64,000 bases of DNA from Streptacidiphilus jiangxiensis (GTDB taxonomy: Bacteria; Actinomycetota; Actinomycetes; Streptomycetales; Streptomycetaceae), in the NCBI RefSeq assembly GCF_900109465.1, contig NZ_FOAZ01000011.1, positions 246,323 through 310,322 on the forward strand, in the 5' to 3' direction. This document shows positions 43,111-52,800 of the stretch, in pieces. Made by a program: the position numbers and the translations under genes. The first letter of the stretch is position 1. Each line of letters starts with the position of its first letter. Below the pieces are notes generated by a model. That model searched no databases, was not told the origin of the DNA, and worked only from the letters and a program-made list of their open reading frames with translations.

Positions 43111-44031
43111 TCAGCTCTTGCCGAGCTCGGCGGAGATCTTGCCGAGCTGCTCGAGCCGCTGCTCGAGCGACGGGTGCGTGGAGAAGGCATTCGCCGCCAC
43201 CTCGCGGGCCGACAGGGCCGGGGCGAAGTAGAAGGCGTTGTACGGCTGCGCCTTGCGCAGGTCCTGCGTCGGGATCGCGGCGATGTCGCCGGTCACCTTG
43301 GTCAGCGCCGAGGCCAGCGCCGAGGGACGGCCGGTCAGCAGCGCCGCCGAGCGGTCGGCGGACAGCTCACGGTAGCGCGACAGCAGGCGGGTCAGCAGGA
43401 AGCTGATGGCGTAGACGATCGCGCTGACCGCGATGACGACGATCGCCGCGACCGCGGTGTTGTCGTTGTCGCGGTTGTCGCGGTCGTTGAAGCCGCCGAA
43501 CATGCCGAACTGCAGGCCGACGCGGGTGATGATGCCCGCCAGCACGCCGAGGAAGCCCGCGATGGTCATCACCGCGACGTCGCGGTGCGCGACATGGGAG
43601 AGTTCGTGCGCGAGCACGCCCTCCAGCTCCTCCGGCTCCAGCCGGCGCATGAGGCCCGTGGTGACGCAGACGACCGCGTTCTTCTCGTTGCGGCCCGTGG
43701 CGAAGGCGTTCGGCATGTCGGTGTCGGCCACCGCGACCCGCGGCTTGGGCATGTCGGCCAGCGCGCAGAGGCGGTCGATGGTGCCGTGCAGCTCCGGGTA
43801 CTCCTGCGGCGAGACCTCACGTGCGCCCATGCTGAACGCGGCGATCTTGTCGCTGAACCAGAACTGGGCGACGAACAGCCCGCCCGCGAGGATGACGACG
43901 ATCGGCCACGCCCCACGCAGTGCCACCAGCAGCAGACCGACGAAGGCGACGAAGAGCAGGCCGATCAGGAACATCGTGATCAGCATGCGCGTGGTCAGCC
44001 CACGGTCCGGCGCGAAACGAGTCCTGGACAT
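43111..44031 (-). CDS. htpX: Membrane zinc metalloprotease HtpX
   Basis: A 306-residue M48-family membrane protease that degrades damaged membrane proteins. Two membrane helices near residues 17-55 precede the catalytic LAHELSHVAHRD (HExxH near residue 145). More helices follow (FLGVLAGIITRV, AIVVIAVSAIVYAISFLLTRLL), then the third zinc-ligand region YRELSADRSAALLTG with the Glu. The ATG at 44031 is preceded by GGAGG; the longer frame to 44166 would run into the hrcA promoter and is rejected. Operon with pspAB; divergent from hrcA. Confidence 0.95.
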   Translation of the reverse strand: MSRTRFAPDRGLTTRMLITMFLIGLLFVAFVGLLLVALRGAWPIVVILAGGLFVAQFWFSDKIAAFSMGAREVSPQEYPELHGTIDRLCALADMPKPRVAVADTDMPNAFATGRNEKNAVVCVTTGLMRRLEPEELEGVLAHELSHVAHRDVAVMTIAGFLGVLAGIITRVGLQFGMFGGFNDRDNRDNDNTAVAAIVVIAVSAIVYAISFLLTRLLSRYRELSADRSAALLTGRPSALASALTKVTGDIAAIPTQDLRKAQPYNAFYFAPALSAREVAANAFSTHPSLEQRLEQLGKISAELGKS

Positions 44032-44114
44032 GAGGTCCCTCCTGGGCGGTGAGCTGCCGATGCAATTCTGCCGTGCCGCCCTCGGTATGTGGTACGTCTG
44101 ACGAGGCCTGGACG

Positions 44115-44144
44115 TTCCGGTCGTGGACCGTCGCGCTTTACACT
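44115..44144 (+). promoter_or_regulatory. Probable promoter of hrcA-dnaJ
   Basis: TACACT (44139-44144) is a good -10 hexamer. A weak TTCCGG (44115-44120) lies 18 bases upstream. The inferred start at about 44151 puts CIRCE just downstream. Confidence 0.45.
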
Positions 44145-44159
44145 GACAGCTGACGGAGG

Positions 44160-44186
44160 CTGGCACTCGAATGTCCAGAGTGCCAG
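44160..44186 (+). promoter_or_regulatory. CIRCE operator (HrcA-binding site)
   Basis: CTGGCACTC - 9 bases - GAGTGCCAG, a perfect 9-bp inverted repeat. It differs from the consensus TTGGCACTC/GAGTGCCAA only at the outermost position of each arm. It sits 47 bases before the hrcA start, between promoter and gene, so HrcA should repress its own operon until heat shock. Confidence 0.95.
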
Positions 44187-44232
44187 AGCCGAGGTAGGAA
44201 CAGGATCAAGGTCCGGCTGGAGGTGCGTGCCC

Positions 44233-45264
44233 GTGCGTGAGGAGCGTCAGCTCGACGACCGCAAGCTCGCGGTGCTGCGCGCCATCGTGCAGGACTACGT
44301 GGGCACCGAGGAGCCGGTCGGCTCCAAGGCCCTGGTCGAGCGCCACAACCTCGGCGTGTCGTCGGCGACCATCCGTAACGACATGGCCGTGCTCGAGGAC
44401 GAGGGCTTCATCCACCAGCCGCACACCAGTGCCGGCCGGGTGCCCACGGACAAGGGCTACCGCCTCTTCGTGGACCGGCTGACGGAGGTCAAGCCGCTCT
44501 CGGTCGCGGAGCGCCGGGCCATCACCAACTTCCTCGACCACGCCGTCGACCTGGACGACGTCGTCACCCGCACGGTCCGGCTGCTCGCGCAGCTGACCCG
44601 GCAGGTGGCCGTGGTCCAGTACCCCTCGCTGACCCGCTCCACGGTCCGGCACGTCGAGCTGGTCGCGCTGAGCCCCACGCGGATCATGCTCGTCCTGATC
44701 ACCGACACCGGCCGGGTCGAGCAGCGCCTGGTGGACTGCCCCCAGCCGGTCGGCGAGGCGATGCTCGCCGACCTGCGCACCCGGCTCAACGCCGGCGCGG
44801 GCGGCCGCCGCTTCGCGGAGGTCCCGCGCCTGCTGCAGGACCTGCCGGAGAGCTTCCTCCCGCAGGACCGCCCCGTCGTCACGACGGTGCTGTCCACGCT
44901 GTTCGAGGCGCTGGTCGAGCAGACGGAGGAGCGCGTCGTCCTCGGCGGCACCGCCAACCTCACCCGCTTCCCGCACGACTTCCCGCTCACCATCGCCCCC
45001 GTGCTGGAGGCGCTGGAGGAGCAGGTCGTGCTGCTTCGGCTGCTGGGTGAGACCGCGGACCCGGGCGTGATGGTCAGAATCGGTCACGAGAACGCCTACG
45101 AGGGCCTCAATTCCACCTCGGTCGTCTCGGTGGGCTACGGTTCGGGCGACGAGACCGTCGCCAAGCTCGGCGTGGTCGGCCCGACCCGCATGGACTATCC
45201 GGGAACCATGGCGGCGGTCCGGGCGGTTGCTCGGTATGTCGGCCAGATCCTGGCCGCGTCCTAG
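44233..45264 (+). CDS. hrcA: Heat-inducible transcriptional repressor HrcA
   Basis: A 343-residue repressor that binds CIRCE and loses activity when GroEL is titrated by unfolded protein. The winged-helix N-terminus is conserved: [60 protein letters not shown] (diagnostic core [12 protein letters not shown]). The C-terminal GAF-like and dimerisation region includes [10 protein letters not shown] and [15 protein letters not shown] at 44233, with GGAGG 10 bases upstream; GTG at 44227 is a close alternative. The CIRCE element upstream confirms the call. Followed by dnaJ. Confidence 0.96.
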   Translation: MREERQLDDRKLAVLRAIVQDYVGTEEPVGSKALVERHNLGVSSATIRNDMAVLEDEGFIHQPHTSAGRVPTDKGYRLFVDRLTEVKPLSVAERRAITNFLDHAVDLDDVVTRTVRLLAQLTRQVAVVQYPSLTRSTVRHVELVALSPTRIMLVLITDTGRVEQRLVDCPQPVGEAMLADLRTRLNAGAGGRRFAEVPRLLQDLPESFLPQDRPVVTTVLSTLFEALVEQTEERVVLGGTANLTRFPHDFPLTIAPVLEALEEQVVLLRLLGETADPGVMVRIGHENAYEGLNSTSVVSVGYGSGDETVAKLGVVGPTRMDYPGTMAAVRAVARYVGQILAAS

Positions 45265-45378
45265 GCGGCAGCGACGACGCGACGACCGACGACGCAGCAG
45301 GGACCGACCACAACGGCCCGACCGACACCGGCCCGACAGCCGACACGAGCCTCAGACGGAAACTAGCGGAGCATTTTG

Positions 45379-46521
45379 GTGGCCACGGACTACTACGCGG
45401 TACTCGGCGTCCGACGGGACGCGAGTCAGGACGAGATCAAGAAGGCTTTCCGCCGTCTGGCGCGTGAGCTGCACCCTGACGTCAACCCGGACCCGAAGAC
45501 GCAGGAGCGGTTCAAGGAGATCAACGCCGCGTACGAGGTCCTTTCCGACCCGAACAAGCGGCAGGTCTACGACCTCGGCGGCGACCCGCTGTCCGCGACG
45601 GGCGCGGGCGGCGGCGCGGGCGGCTTCGGCCAGGGCGCGGGCTTCGGCTTCAGCGACATCATGGACGCCTTCTTCGGCGCGGCCGGCGGCCAGCGCGGTC
45701 CGCGGTCGCGGACCCGCCGCGGCCAGGACGCCATGATCCGGATCGACATCGATCTGGAGGAGGCGGCCTTCGGCACGACCAAGGACATCCAGGTCGACAC
45801 CGCGGTCCGCTGCAACACCTGCAACGGCGAGGGCGCGGCCCCGGGCACGTCGGCGCAGACCTGTGACATGTGTCGTGGGCGCGGCGAGATCTCGCAGGTC
45901 ACGCGGTCCTTCCTGGGCCAGGTCATGACCTCGCGCCCCTGCCCGCAGTGCCAGGGCTTCGGCACCGTCGTCCCGACCCCGTGCCCCGAGTGCGCGGGCG
46001 ACGGGCGCGTGCGCGCGCGGCGGACGCTGACGGTCAAGATCCCCGCCGGTGTGGACACCGGAACCCGGATCCAGCTGGCCGGCGAGGGCGAGATCGGCCC
46101 CGGCGGCGGCCAGGCCGGTGACCTGTACGTCGAGATCTCCGAGAACCCCCACAAGATCTTCCAGCGACGGGGGGACGACCTGCACTGCACGGTCACCCTC
46201 CCGATGACGGCGGCGGCGCTGGGAACGAAGGTCCCGCTGGAGACGCTGGACGGCATGGCGGAGATCGACATCCGGCCCGGCACCCAGTCCGGCCAGTCCA
46301 TCCCCCTGCACGGGCGCGGCATCACGCACCTGCGGGGCGGCGGGCGTGGTGACCTCATCGTGCACGTGGAGGTCCTCACCCCGGGCAAGCTGGACCCGGA
46401 GCAGGAGGAGCTGATGCGCCGCCTGGCGAAGCTGCGCGGCGAGGAGCGCCCGTCAGGGCAGTTCGCGCCGGGGCAGCAGGGGCTCTTCTCCCGCCTGAAG
46501 GACGCGTTCAACGGGCGGTAG
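45379..46521 (+). CDS. dnaJ: Chaperone protein DnaJ (DnaJ2 type)
   Basis: A 380-residue Hsp40 co-chaperone that stimulates DnaK. The J domain (1-70) has [13 protein letters not shown] and the HPD motif in [12 protein letters not shown] Gly-rich region (about 75-105) follows. The zinc-finger domain has four CxxCxGxG-type repeats: [24 protein letters not shown] and CPECAGDG. The C-terminal substrate-binding domain ends with a short [12 protein letters not shown] tail. GTG at 45379 (first residues MATDYY) is standard for the hrcA-linked DnaJ2 of Streptomyces; TTG at 45376 is less likely. The 114-base gap after hrcA is made of degenerate GAC/CCG triplet runs. Confidence 0.97.
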   Translation: MATDYYAVLGVRRDASQDEIKKAFRRLARELHPDVNPDPKTQERFKEINAAYEVLSDPNKRQVYDLGGDPLSATGAGGGAGGFGQGAGFGFSDIMDAFFGAAGGQRGPRSRTRRGQDAMIRIDIDLEEAAFGTTKDIQVDTAVRCNTCNGEGAAPGTSAQTCDMCRGRGEISQVTRSFLGQVMTSRPCPQCQGFGTVVPTPCPECAGDGRVRARRTLTVKIPAGVDTGTRIQLAGEGEIGPGGGQAGDLYVEISENPHKIFQRRGDDLHCTVTLPMTAAALGTKVPLETLDGMAEIDIRPGTQSGQSIPLHGRGITHLRGGGRGDLIVHVEVLTPGKLDPEQEELMRRLAKLRGEERPSGQFAPGQQGLFSRLKDAFNGR

Positions 46522-46522
46522 C

Positions 46523-46634
46523 CCCACAGGGGCGCGAGGAACTGCGCGACAAGCCACTGAGGTGGTGGGTCGCCGAATGCGCAGGGCCATCCGCATAGGG
46601 TGGTTTCTCGCGCAGTTCCTCGCGCCCCTGGGTT
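46523..46634. repeat. Intergenic imperfect palindrome, near-full copy (family copy C)
   Basis: Arms GGGGCGCGAGGAACTGCG (from 46529) and its complement ending near 46629 between dnaJ and rsmE, with a centre containing GGGCCATCCGCAT like the other copies. The left arm begins directly after the dnaJ stop, so it can serve as its terminator. Confidence 0.85.
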
Positions 46635-46661
46635 GAAGCCTTCCGAAAGCTGAGTCCGCAC

Positions 46662-47411
46662 GTGACCGCTCCTGTTTTCCTGCTCCCTGCTGAACGCCTC
46701 GCTCTCGGTCGAGTCGGCGGTGTGGTCCGGCTCGACGGCGCGGAGGGACGGCACGCTGTCTCGGTCAAGCGGCTGAACCCCGGCGAGGACGTCGTCCTCA
46801 CCGACGGGGAGGGTACCGGCCTGCGGGGGACCGTCGCCGCGGTCGAGGGCAAGGACGTCCTCGACGTCACCGTCGCCGAGTTGCTGGCCGAGCCCGAGCC
46901 GGACGTGCGGATCGTCGTGGTGCAGGCGCTGCCCAAGGGTGACCGTGGCGAGCTCGCCGTGGAGCTGATGACCGAGGTCGGGGTGGACGAGATCGTCCCC
47001 TGGCAGGCGTCCCGCTGCATCACGCAGTGGAAGGGCGAGCGCGGGGAGAAGGCCCTCACGAAATGGCGCGCGACAGCGCGCGAGGCGGGGAAGCAGTCGC
47101 GACGCCTACGGTTCCCCGTCGTCCGTGACGCGATGAGCACGCGTCAGGTCGCGACGTTGCTCGCCTCCGCCACGATGCCGGGCGTCCTGCACGAGGAGGG
47201 CGCCGCGCGGCTCGCCTCCGCGCAGCTGCCGAGGTCGGGGTCGGTCGTGCTGGTCGTCGGCCCGGAGGGCGGCGTCTCCCCGGACGAGATGGATACCTTC
47301 ACCACCGCCGGCGCGGGCGCGTTCCTGCTCGGCCCGTCGGTCCTGCGGACCTCCACCGCCGGCGTCGCGGCAGCGTCCCTGCTGCTCGGCCGCAGCGGAC
47401 GCTGGGGCTGA
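46662..47411 (+). CDS. rsmE: 16S rRNA (uracil(1498)-N(3))-methyltransferase
   Basis: A 249-residue SPOUT methyltransferase that methylates U1498 of 16S rRNA with S-adenosylmethionine. The PUA-like N-domain shows GRHAVSVKRLNPGEDVVLTDG. The SPOUT core has VVQALPKGDRGELAVELMTEVGVDEIVPW (core QALPKGDRGE) and the SAM-binding trefoil knot with VLVVGPEGGVSPDE and LLGPSVLRTSTAG. Length and order match the family. GTG at 46662. It follows dnaJ across the palindrome, the conserved hrcA-dnaJ-rsmE order. Confidence 0.95.
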   Translation: MTAPVFLLPAERLALGRVGGVVRLDGAEGRHAVSVKRLNPGEDVVLTDGEGTGLRGTVAAVEGKDVLDVTVAELLAEPEPDVRIVVVQALPKGDRGELAVELMTEVGVDEIVPWQASRCITQWKGERGEKALTKWRATAREAGKQSRRLRFPVVRDAMSTRQVATLLASATMPGVLHEEGAARLASAQLPRSGSVVLVVGPEGGVSPDEMDTFTTAGAGAFLLGPSVLRTSTAGVAAASLLLGRSGRWG

Positions 47412-47449
47412 CCCTTCGGGCTGTCGGCGACGGCACGTAGGGTGTCCGC

Positions 47450-48691
47450 ATGCCCGAGGACACTCCGCTCATCCGTAGCATCCGCGCCGCCGTCGCCACG
47501 GCGCCCACGGACGTCACGCTCCGCCTGCACCTTGCGGAACTGCTGCTCGCGGCCGGCCGGGGTGAGGAGGCGGTCGCGGAGGCCGCGGTCGCGCTCCAGC
47601 ACGAGCCGGCCAACGGCGACGCCCGGACGCTGATGCTGCGGGCCATGGGTGCCCCCGCGCCCGCCCCCGCGCCCGCTCCCGAAGCCGCACCGGCACCCCC
47701 GGCGCCTTCCTTCGACTGGTCGCAGGCCGAGGAGCAGCTCTCGGACATCGTGGAGCCGCGCTTCGTCGACCCGCTCGCCGCCGAGGAGCCGGACGGCGAG
47801 CCGGACGAGCCGGGCTGGGACGTGGAGCGGTCCGAGGTGACGCTCGCCGACGTCGGCGGCCTCGCCGAGGTGAAGCAGCGGCTGCAGGCCGCGTTCCTGG
47901 CGCCGATGCGCAACCCTGAGCTGCGCCGCCTGTACGGCAAGTCCCTGCGTGGCGGGCTGCTGCTGTACGGGCCGCCCGGCTGCGGCAAGACCTTCATCGC
48001 CCGCGCCGTCGCGGGCGAGCTCGGGGCCCGGTTCCTGTCCATCGGTCTGAGCGACGTGCTGGACATGTACATCGGGCAGTCCGAGCGGAACCTGCACGAC
48101 ATCTTCGAGACCGCCCGCCGCAACGCGCCCTGCGTGCTCTTCCTCGACGAGGTGGACGCGCTCGGCGGCAAGCGCAGCAACCTGCGGCACAACGCCATGC
48201 GCGGCACCGTCAACCAGCTGCTGACGGAGCTGGACGGCGCCGGCGCGGACAACGAGGGCGTCTTCGTGCTCGCCGCCACCAACCACCCCTGGGACGTGGA
48301 CTCCGCGCTGCGCCGCCCGGGCCGGCTGGACCGGACGCTGCTGGTGCTGCCGCCGGACGCCCCGGCGCGCGAGGCGATCCTGCGCTACCACCTGCGCGAC
48401 CGGCCGGTCGCGGGCGTGGACGTGGGCAGGCTGGTCAAGGCGACGGAGGGCTACTCCGGCGCCGACCTGGCCCACCTGTGCGAGAGCGCCGCCGAGGCGG
48501 CGCTGCTCGACTCCGCGGCCTCCGGCGAGGTCCGCATGATCGGCACCGGCGACCTGACGGCGGCGCTGAAGCAGGTCAAGCCGTCCATCGAGCCGTGGCT
48601 GGCGGCCGCCCGCAACGTCGCGCTCTTCGCCAACGAGGGCGGCATCTACGACGACCTGCTCGCCTACCTCAAGCGGGCGGGCAAGCTGTGA
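47450..48691 (+). CDS. CDC48/VPS4-like single-ring AAA+ ATPase with N-terminal TPR-like segment
   Basis: A 413-residue ATPase. Residues 1-65 form a TPR-like helical pair (VTLRLHLAELLLAAGRGEEAVAEAAVAL), followed by a Pro/Ala-rich linker. The AAA module has VTLADVGGLAEVKQRL, Walker A GPPGCGKTF (about 174-181), the pore loop MYIGQSERN, Walker B VLFLDEVDAL (about 229), sensor 1 ATNHPW and the Arg finger in RRPGRLDRT. It should form a hexameric remodelling or unfolding ring. The stop overlaps the GTG of the TPR-membrane protein (GTGA), so the two are made together. A tricorn peptidase gene lies next, but no HbYX-type C-terminus is seen (ends KRAGKL). Confidence 0.9.
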   Translation: MPEDTPLIRSIRAAVATAPTDVTLRLHLAELLLAAGRGEEAVAEAAVALQHEPANGDARTLMLRAMGAPAPAPAPAPEAAPAPPAPSFDWSQAEEQLSDIVEPRFVDPLAAEEPDGEPDEPGWDVERSEVTLADVGGLAEVKQRLQAAFLAPMRNPELRRLYGKSLRGGLLLYGPPGCGKTFIARAVAGELGARFLSIGLSDVLDMYIGQSERNLHDIFETARRNAPCVLFLDEVDALGGKRSNLRHNAMRGTVNQLLTELDGAGADNEGVFVLAATNHPWDVDSALRRPGRLDRTLLVLPPDAPAREAILRYHLRDRPVAGVDVGRLVKATEGYSGADLAHLCESAAEAALLDSAASGEVRMIGTGDLTAALKQVKPSIEPWLAAARNVALFANEGGIYDDLLAYLKRAGKL

Positions 48692-49809
48692 CGACGACCC
48701 CCGGCACGGTCGGCGACCCGGCCGACCCGGCCGTCCGGTTGCAGCGCGCGCAGACCCTGCTGGGCCTCGGCCGCGCCGCCGAGGCGCGGGCGCTGTGCGC
48801 GTCCGCCGTCGCCGTCGACCCGGGCGACACCGCGGCCTGGCGGCTGCTCAGCCAGTGCTGCTTCGACCTGAACGAGCCCGAGGAGGGCCTGAGCGCGGCC
48901 GACCAGGCGCTGGCCACCGACCCGCACGACGCCGTCGCGCTGCGTCTGCGGGCGATGGGCCTGCTGCGCCTTGCCGAGCGTCGCGGCACCGGTCACGACC
49001 TCGCCGCACAGGCGGCCTGGGCGGCGATGCAGGCCGATCCCGAGCACTGGTACGGCCACGCCCTGGTCTCCTGGGCGACGCTGCCGCGGTCCGGCATGCT
49101 GTGGCCGGGGGACCAGGCGCAGACCTGCTACCAGGCTGCGCTGCGTGCCCGGGAGCTGGCGCCGCATCAGGCGGGCGCGCACTTCACCGCGGGCCGCGCG
49201 GCCGACGCGATGGGCCGCGACGCGGAGGCGGAGGCCTGCTACCGGGCCGCGCTCGCCATCGATCCCGAGCACATCGCCGCCCGCAACAACCTGGGCCGGC
49301 TGCTGCTCAAGCAGGGCAACGTCAAGGACGCCGCCGCCAGCTTCGCCGCCGTCGCCGCCGGGGACCACCTGCTCCAGAACGACGCCGGGCTCGGCGCCCA
49401 CAACCTCCGCGCGGTCGCGTTGCGGCTGCTCTCCCGGGCCCGCTGGATCTCCGTCGTCGTCTTCATCGGCTCGCTGATGACGATCTCCCCCACGAACCCG
49501 CCGACCCTGGCGATCCGCGTCGGCGGCGCCCTCCTCGCCGTGGCCGCCTGGGCGGGCTGGGTGCTGTGGTCCCGGCGCCAGCTGCCGCCCGGACTGGTCG
49601 GCCCGCTGCTGCGCCTCGGCCGCGCCAGCGCCTCCCTGCGGGTCGCCCTCGTCGGCGTCGCCGCCGGCACCCTGGTCGGGCTCGCGCTGCTGTGCGTGCC
49701 ACCCCTCGACCCGGCCGTCGGCTTCATGACCCTCCTCGGCGTGCTGCTCCAGTTCGCCGCCCTGCAGTACGCCCGCGTCCTCGCCCGCCGCGAGCGGCAC
49801 GGTGCGTGA
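48688..49809 (+). CDS. TPR-repeat membrane protein coupled to the AAA+ ATPase
   Basis: A 373-residue protein whose GTG overlaps the AAA+ gene stop (GTGA). Residues 15-235 are five or six TPR units (GRAAEARALCASAVAVDPGD, NEPEEGLSAADQALATDPHD, DAEAEACYRAALAIDPEH, GNVKDAAASFAAVAAGDH). The C-terminal 110 residues have four hydrophobic helices (WISVVVFIGSLMTI, VGGALLAVAAWAGWVLW, LVGVAAGTLVGLALL, FMTLLGVLLQFAALQ). The TPR side is probably cytoplasmic and could recruit the ATPase to the membrane. No known function. Confidence 0.87.
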   Translation: MTTTPGTVGDPADPAVRLQRAQTLLGLGRAAEARALCASAVAVDPGDTAAWRLLSQCCFDLNEPEEGLSAADQALATDPHDAVALRLRAMGLLRLAERRGTGHDLAAQAAWAAMQADPEHWYGHALVSWATLPRSGMLWPGDQAQTCYQAALRARELAPHQAGAHFTAGRAADAMGRDAEAEACYRAALAIDPEHIAARNNLGRLLLKQGNVKDAAASFAAVAAGDHLLQNDAGLGAHNLRAVALRLLSRARWISVVVFIGSLMTISPTNPPTLAIRVGGALLAVAAWAGWVLWSRRQLPPGLVGPLLRLGRASASLRVALVGVAAGTLVGLALLCVPPLDPAVGFMTLLGVLLQFAALQYARVLARRERHGA

Positions 49810-49874
49810 CCCGGCCGGTTCGCTCACGGAAAAAGATCTCGAATACTGGACGCTGCCTCGGTAGCGTCACGCTC

Positions 49875-52800
49875 GTGACGCAGACGCAGACGCAGCAGAC
49901 AGGCCCCGCCGAGGGCTACTTCCGGTATCCGCACCTCCACGGCGACCTGGTCGCCTTCGTGGCCGAGGACGACGTGTGGGTCGCGCCCCTCGACGGTGGA
50001 CGGGCCTGGCGGGTGAGCGCCGATCACGTGCCGGTGGCGGGGCCCCGGTTCTCGCCGGACGGGACGCTGCTCGCCTGGGCGTCCACCCGGGACGGCGCGC
50101 CCGAGGTGCACGTCGCGCCCGTCGACGGCGGGCCCGCGCGGCGGCTGACGTACTGGGGCAACGCGCAGACGGCGGTACTGGGTTGGACGGCCGACGGCGA
50201 GGTGCTCGTCGCGAGCTCGCAGGGCCGCCGGTCCCGCGCGCACGTGTGGGCGCACGCCGTGCCGTTGGACGGCGGCCCCGCCCGGACGCTGCCCTTCGGG
50301 CGGCTGGGCAAGCTCGCGCTGCAGCCCGACGGAGCGGGCGTGCTGCTCTCCTCCGCGACCAACGGCCGCGAGGCCGCGCACTGGAAGCGCTACCGCGGCG
50401 GCCTGGCCGGCAAGCTGTGGATCGGCACCGAGGGCGGCGAGTTCACCCGCCTCCACGCCGAGCTGGACGGCCAGCTGGACTCGCCGATGTGGGTCGGCGA
50501 CCGCGTCGCCTTCCTCTCCGACCACGACGGCGTCGCCCGCCTGTGGTCCTCCCGGCCCGACGGCTCCGACCTGCGCGCCCACGGCGGCCACGACTTCTAC
50601 GCCCGCAACGCCGCCACCGACGGCGCGCGCGTCGTCTACCACGCCGGCGGCGAGCTGTGGCTCGTCGAGGACCTCGCGGAACGCACCGAGCCGCGGCGCC
50701 TGGAGATCCGCCTCGGCGGCCCGCGCAGCGACCGCCAACCGTTCCCGGTCGACGCCGCCCGCAACCTCGGCTCCGTGGCCGTGGACGGCGACGGGCGCTC
50801 CAGCGTCGTCGAGGTCCGCGGCACGCTCCACCGGGTCACCCACCGCGACGGACCGGTCCGCGCCCTGGCCACCACGCCGGGCGTCCGCCACCGCCTGCCC
50901 GTCGCGCTGCCGGACGGTGACTCCGCCTGGGTGACCGACGCGGAGGGCGAGGACGCCATCGAGTTCTCCGACGGCCGTCGCCTGCTGGCCGGCCGCCTCG
51001 GCCGCGTCGAGGAGCTGGCGGCCTCCCCGGACGGCACGCTGCTGGCCGCCGCCGACCGCACCGGCCGCGTGCTGCTGATCGCGACCGCCACCGACACCCC
51101 GGCCGAGGAGGCACTGCGCGAGCTCGACCGCAGCGAGCACGGCCTCACCAGCGGCCTGACCTTCTCCCCGGACTCGCGCTGGCTGGCCTGGTCGCACCCG
51201 CGCTTCGCCGAGGCGATGCTGAGCCAGATCCGCCTGGCCCGCGTCGAGACCGGCGAGATCGTCGAGGCCACCGCGAGCCGCTTCCGCGACTGGTCGCCCA
51301 CCTTCACCGGCGACGGCCGCCACCTGGCCTTCCTGTCCGCACGCGACTTCGACCCGGTCTACGACGAGCACGCCTTCGACCTGGCCTTCCCCGTCGCCTC
51401 CCGGCCCTACCTGCTCACGTTGACCGCCGAGGCGCTCTCACCGTTCGGCCCGCTGCCGCAGGGCCGTCCCGTCGGCAAGAACGGCGACGGCGACGGCAAG
51501 GCCGACGCCGGCACGGACGAGCCGCCCGCCACCGAGGTCGACACCGAGGGCCTGGACGCCCGGGTGCTCGCCTTCCCCGTCCCGGCCGGCCGTTACGACG
51601 ACCTGGCGGCGGTCAAGGGCGGTGTCGCCTGGATGCGCCACCCCGTCGCCGGTGTCCTCGGCAACAGCCGCGCCACGACGGAGAGCGAGGCCGAGCGCAG
51701 CTCGCTGGAGTACTACGACCTGAGCGCGCGTCGGCTCACCGTGCTCGTCGACCAACTCGACGGCTACGCCGTCTCCGGCGACGGCAGCCGCCTCGTGGTC
51801 CGCGACCGCGGCGCGCTCACCGTGCTGCCGGCCGACAGCCGTGTCGACAAGGACGACCGCGACGCCAGGTTCCCGGTGGACCTCTCCCGGGTCCGGGTCA
51901 CCGTCGACCCGACCGCCGAGTGGCGGCAGATGTTCGACGAGACCGCGCGCCTGATGCGCGACAACTTCTGGCGCGCGGACCTCGGCGGTCTCGACTGGGA
52001 CGCGGTCCAGGCCCAGTACCGCCCGTTGGTCGAGCGCGTCGGCAGCCACGGTGACCTGGTCGACGTGCTCTGGGAGCTCCAGGGCGCGCCCGGGACGTCC
52101 CACGCCTACGTCACCCCTCCCGCCGCCGGCCCCGGCGCCGAGCGCCGCCAGGGCTTCCTCGGCGCGGACCTGGCCCGCGACGAGCAGGGGGTGTGGCGGG
52201 TGGCCGCGGTGCTGCCCGGCGAGTCCTCGGACCCGCACGCCCGCTCGCCGCTGGCCGCGCCGGGCGTCGCGGTCCGCGCGGGCGACGCGCTGGTGGCCGT
52301 GAGCGGCCGTCCGGTCGACGCCCTCACCGGTCCTGCGCCGCTGCTGGTCGGCACGGCGGGCAAGCCCGTCGAGCTCACCGTCCTCCCGGCCGGGGGCGAC
52401 GCGGAGCGCACCGTCGTCGTGGTCCCGCTCGCCGACGAGGCGCAGCTGCGCTACCACGCCTGGGTCACCGACCGCCGGGCCCACGTCCGCGAGGCCTCGG
52501 GCGGGCGGCTCGGCTACCTCCACGTGCCGGACATGGTCAGCCACGGCTGGGCCCAGCTCCACCGCGACCTGCGCAGCGAGGTGGCCCGCGACGGCCTGGT
52601 CGTCGACGTCCGCGAGAACCGCGGCGGGCACACCTCGCAGCTGGTGATCGAGAAGCTGAACCGCCGCGTGATCGGCTGGGACGTGGAGCGTGACTGCACG
52701 CCCACCACCTACCCCTTCGACGCCCCGCGCGGCCCGCTGGTCGCCGTCACCGACGAGTTCGCCGGCTCCGACGGCGACATCGTCGGCGCGGCGTTCCAGG

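Noticed and set aside
45265..45378. GAC/CCG triplet-rich gap between hrcA and dnaJ considered as a small gene
   Set aside because: No start with ribosome-binding site and only simple-sequence content.
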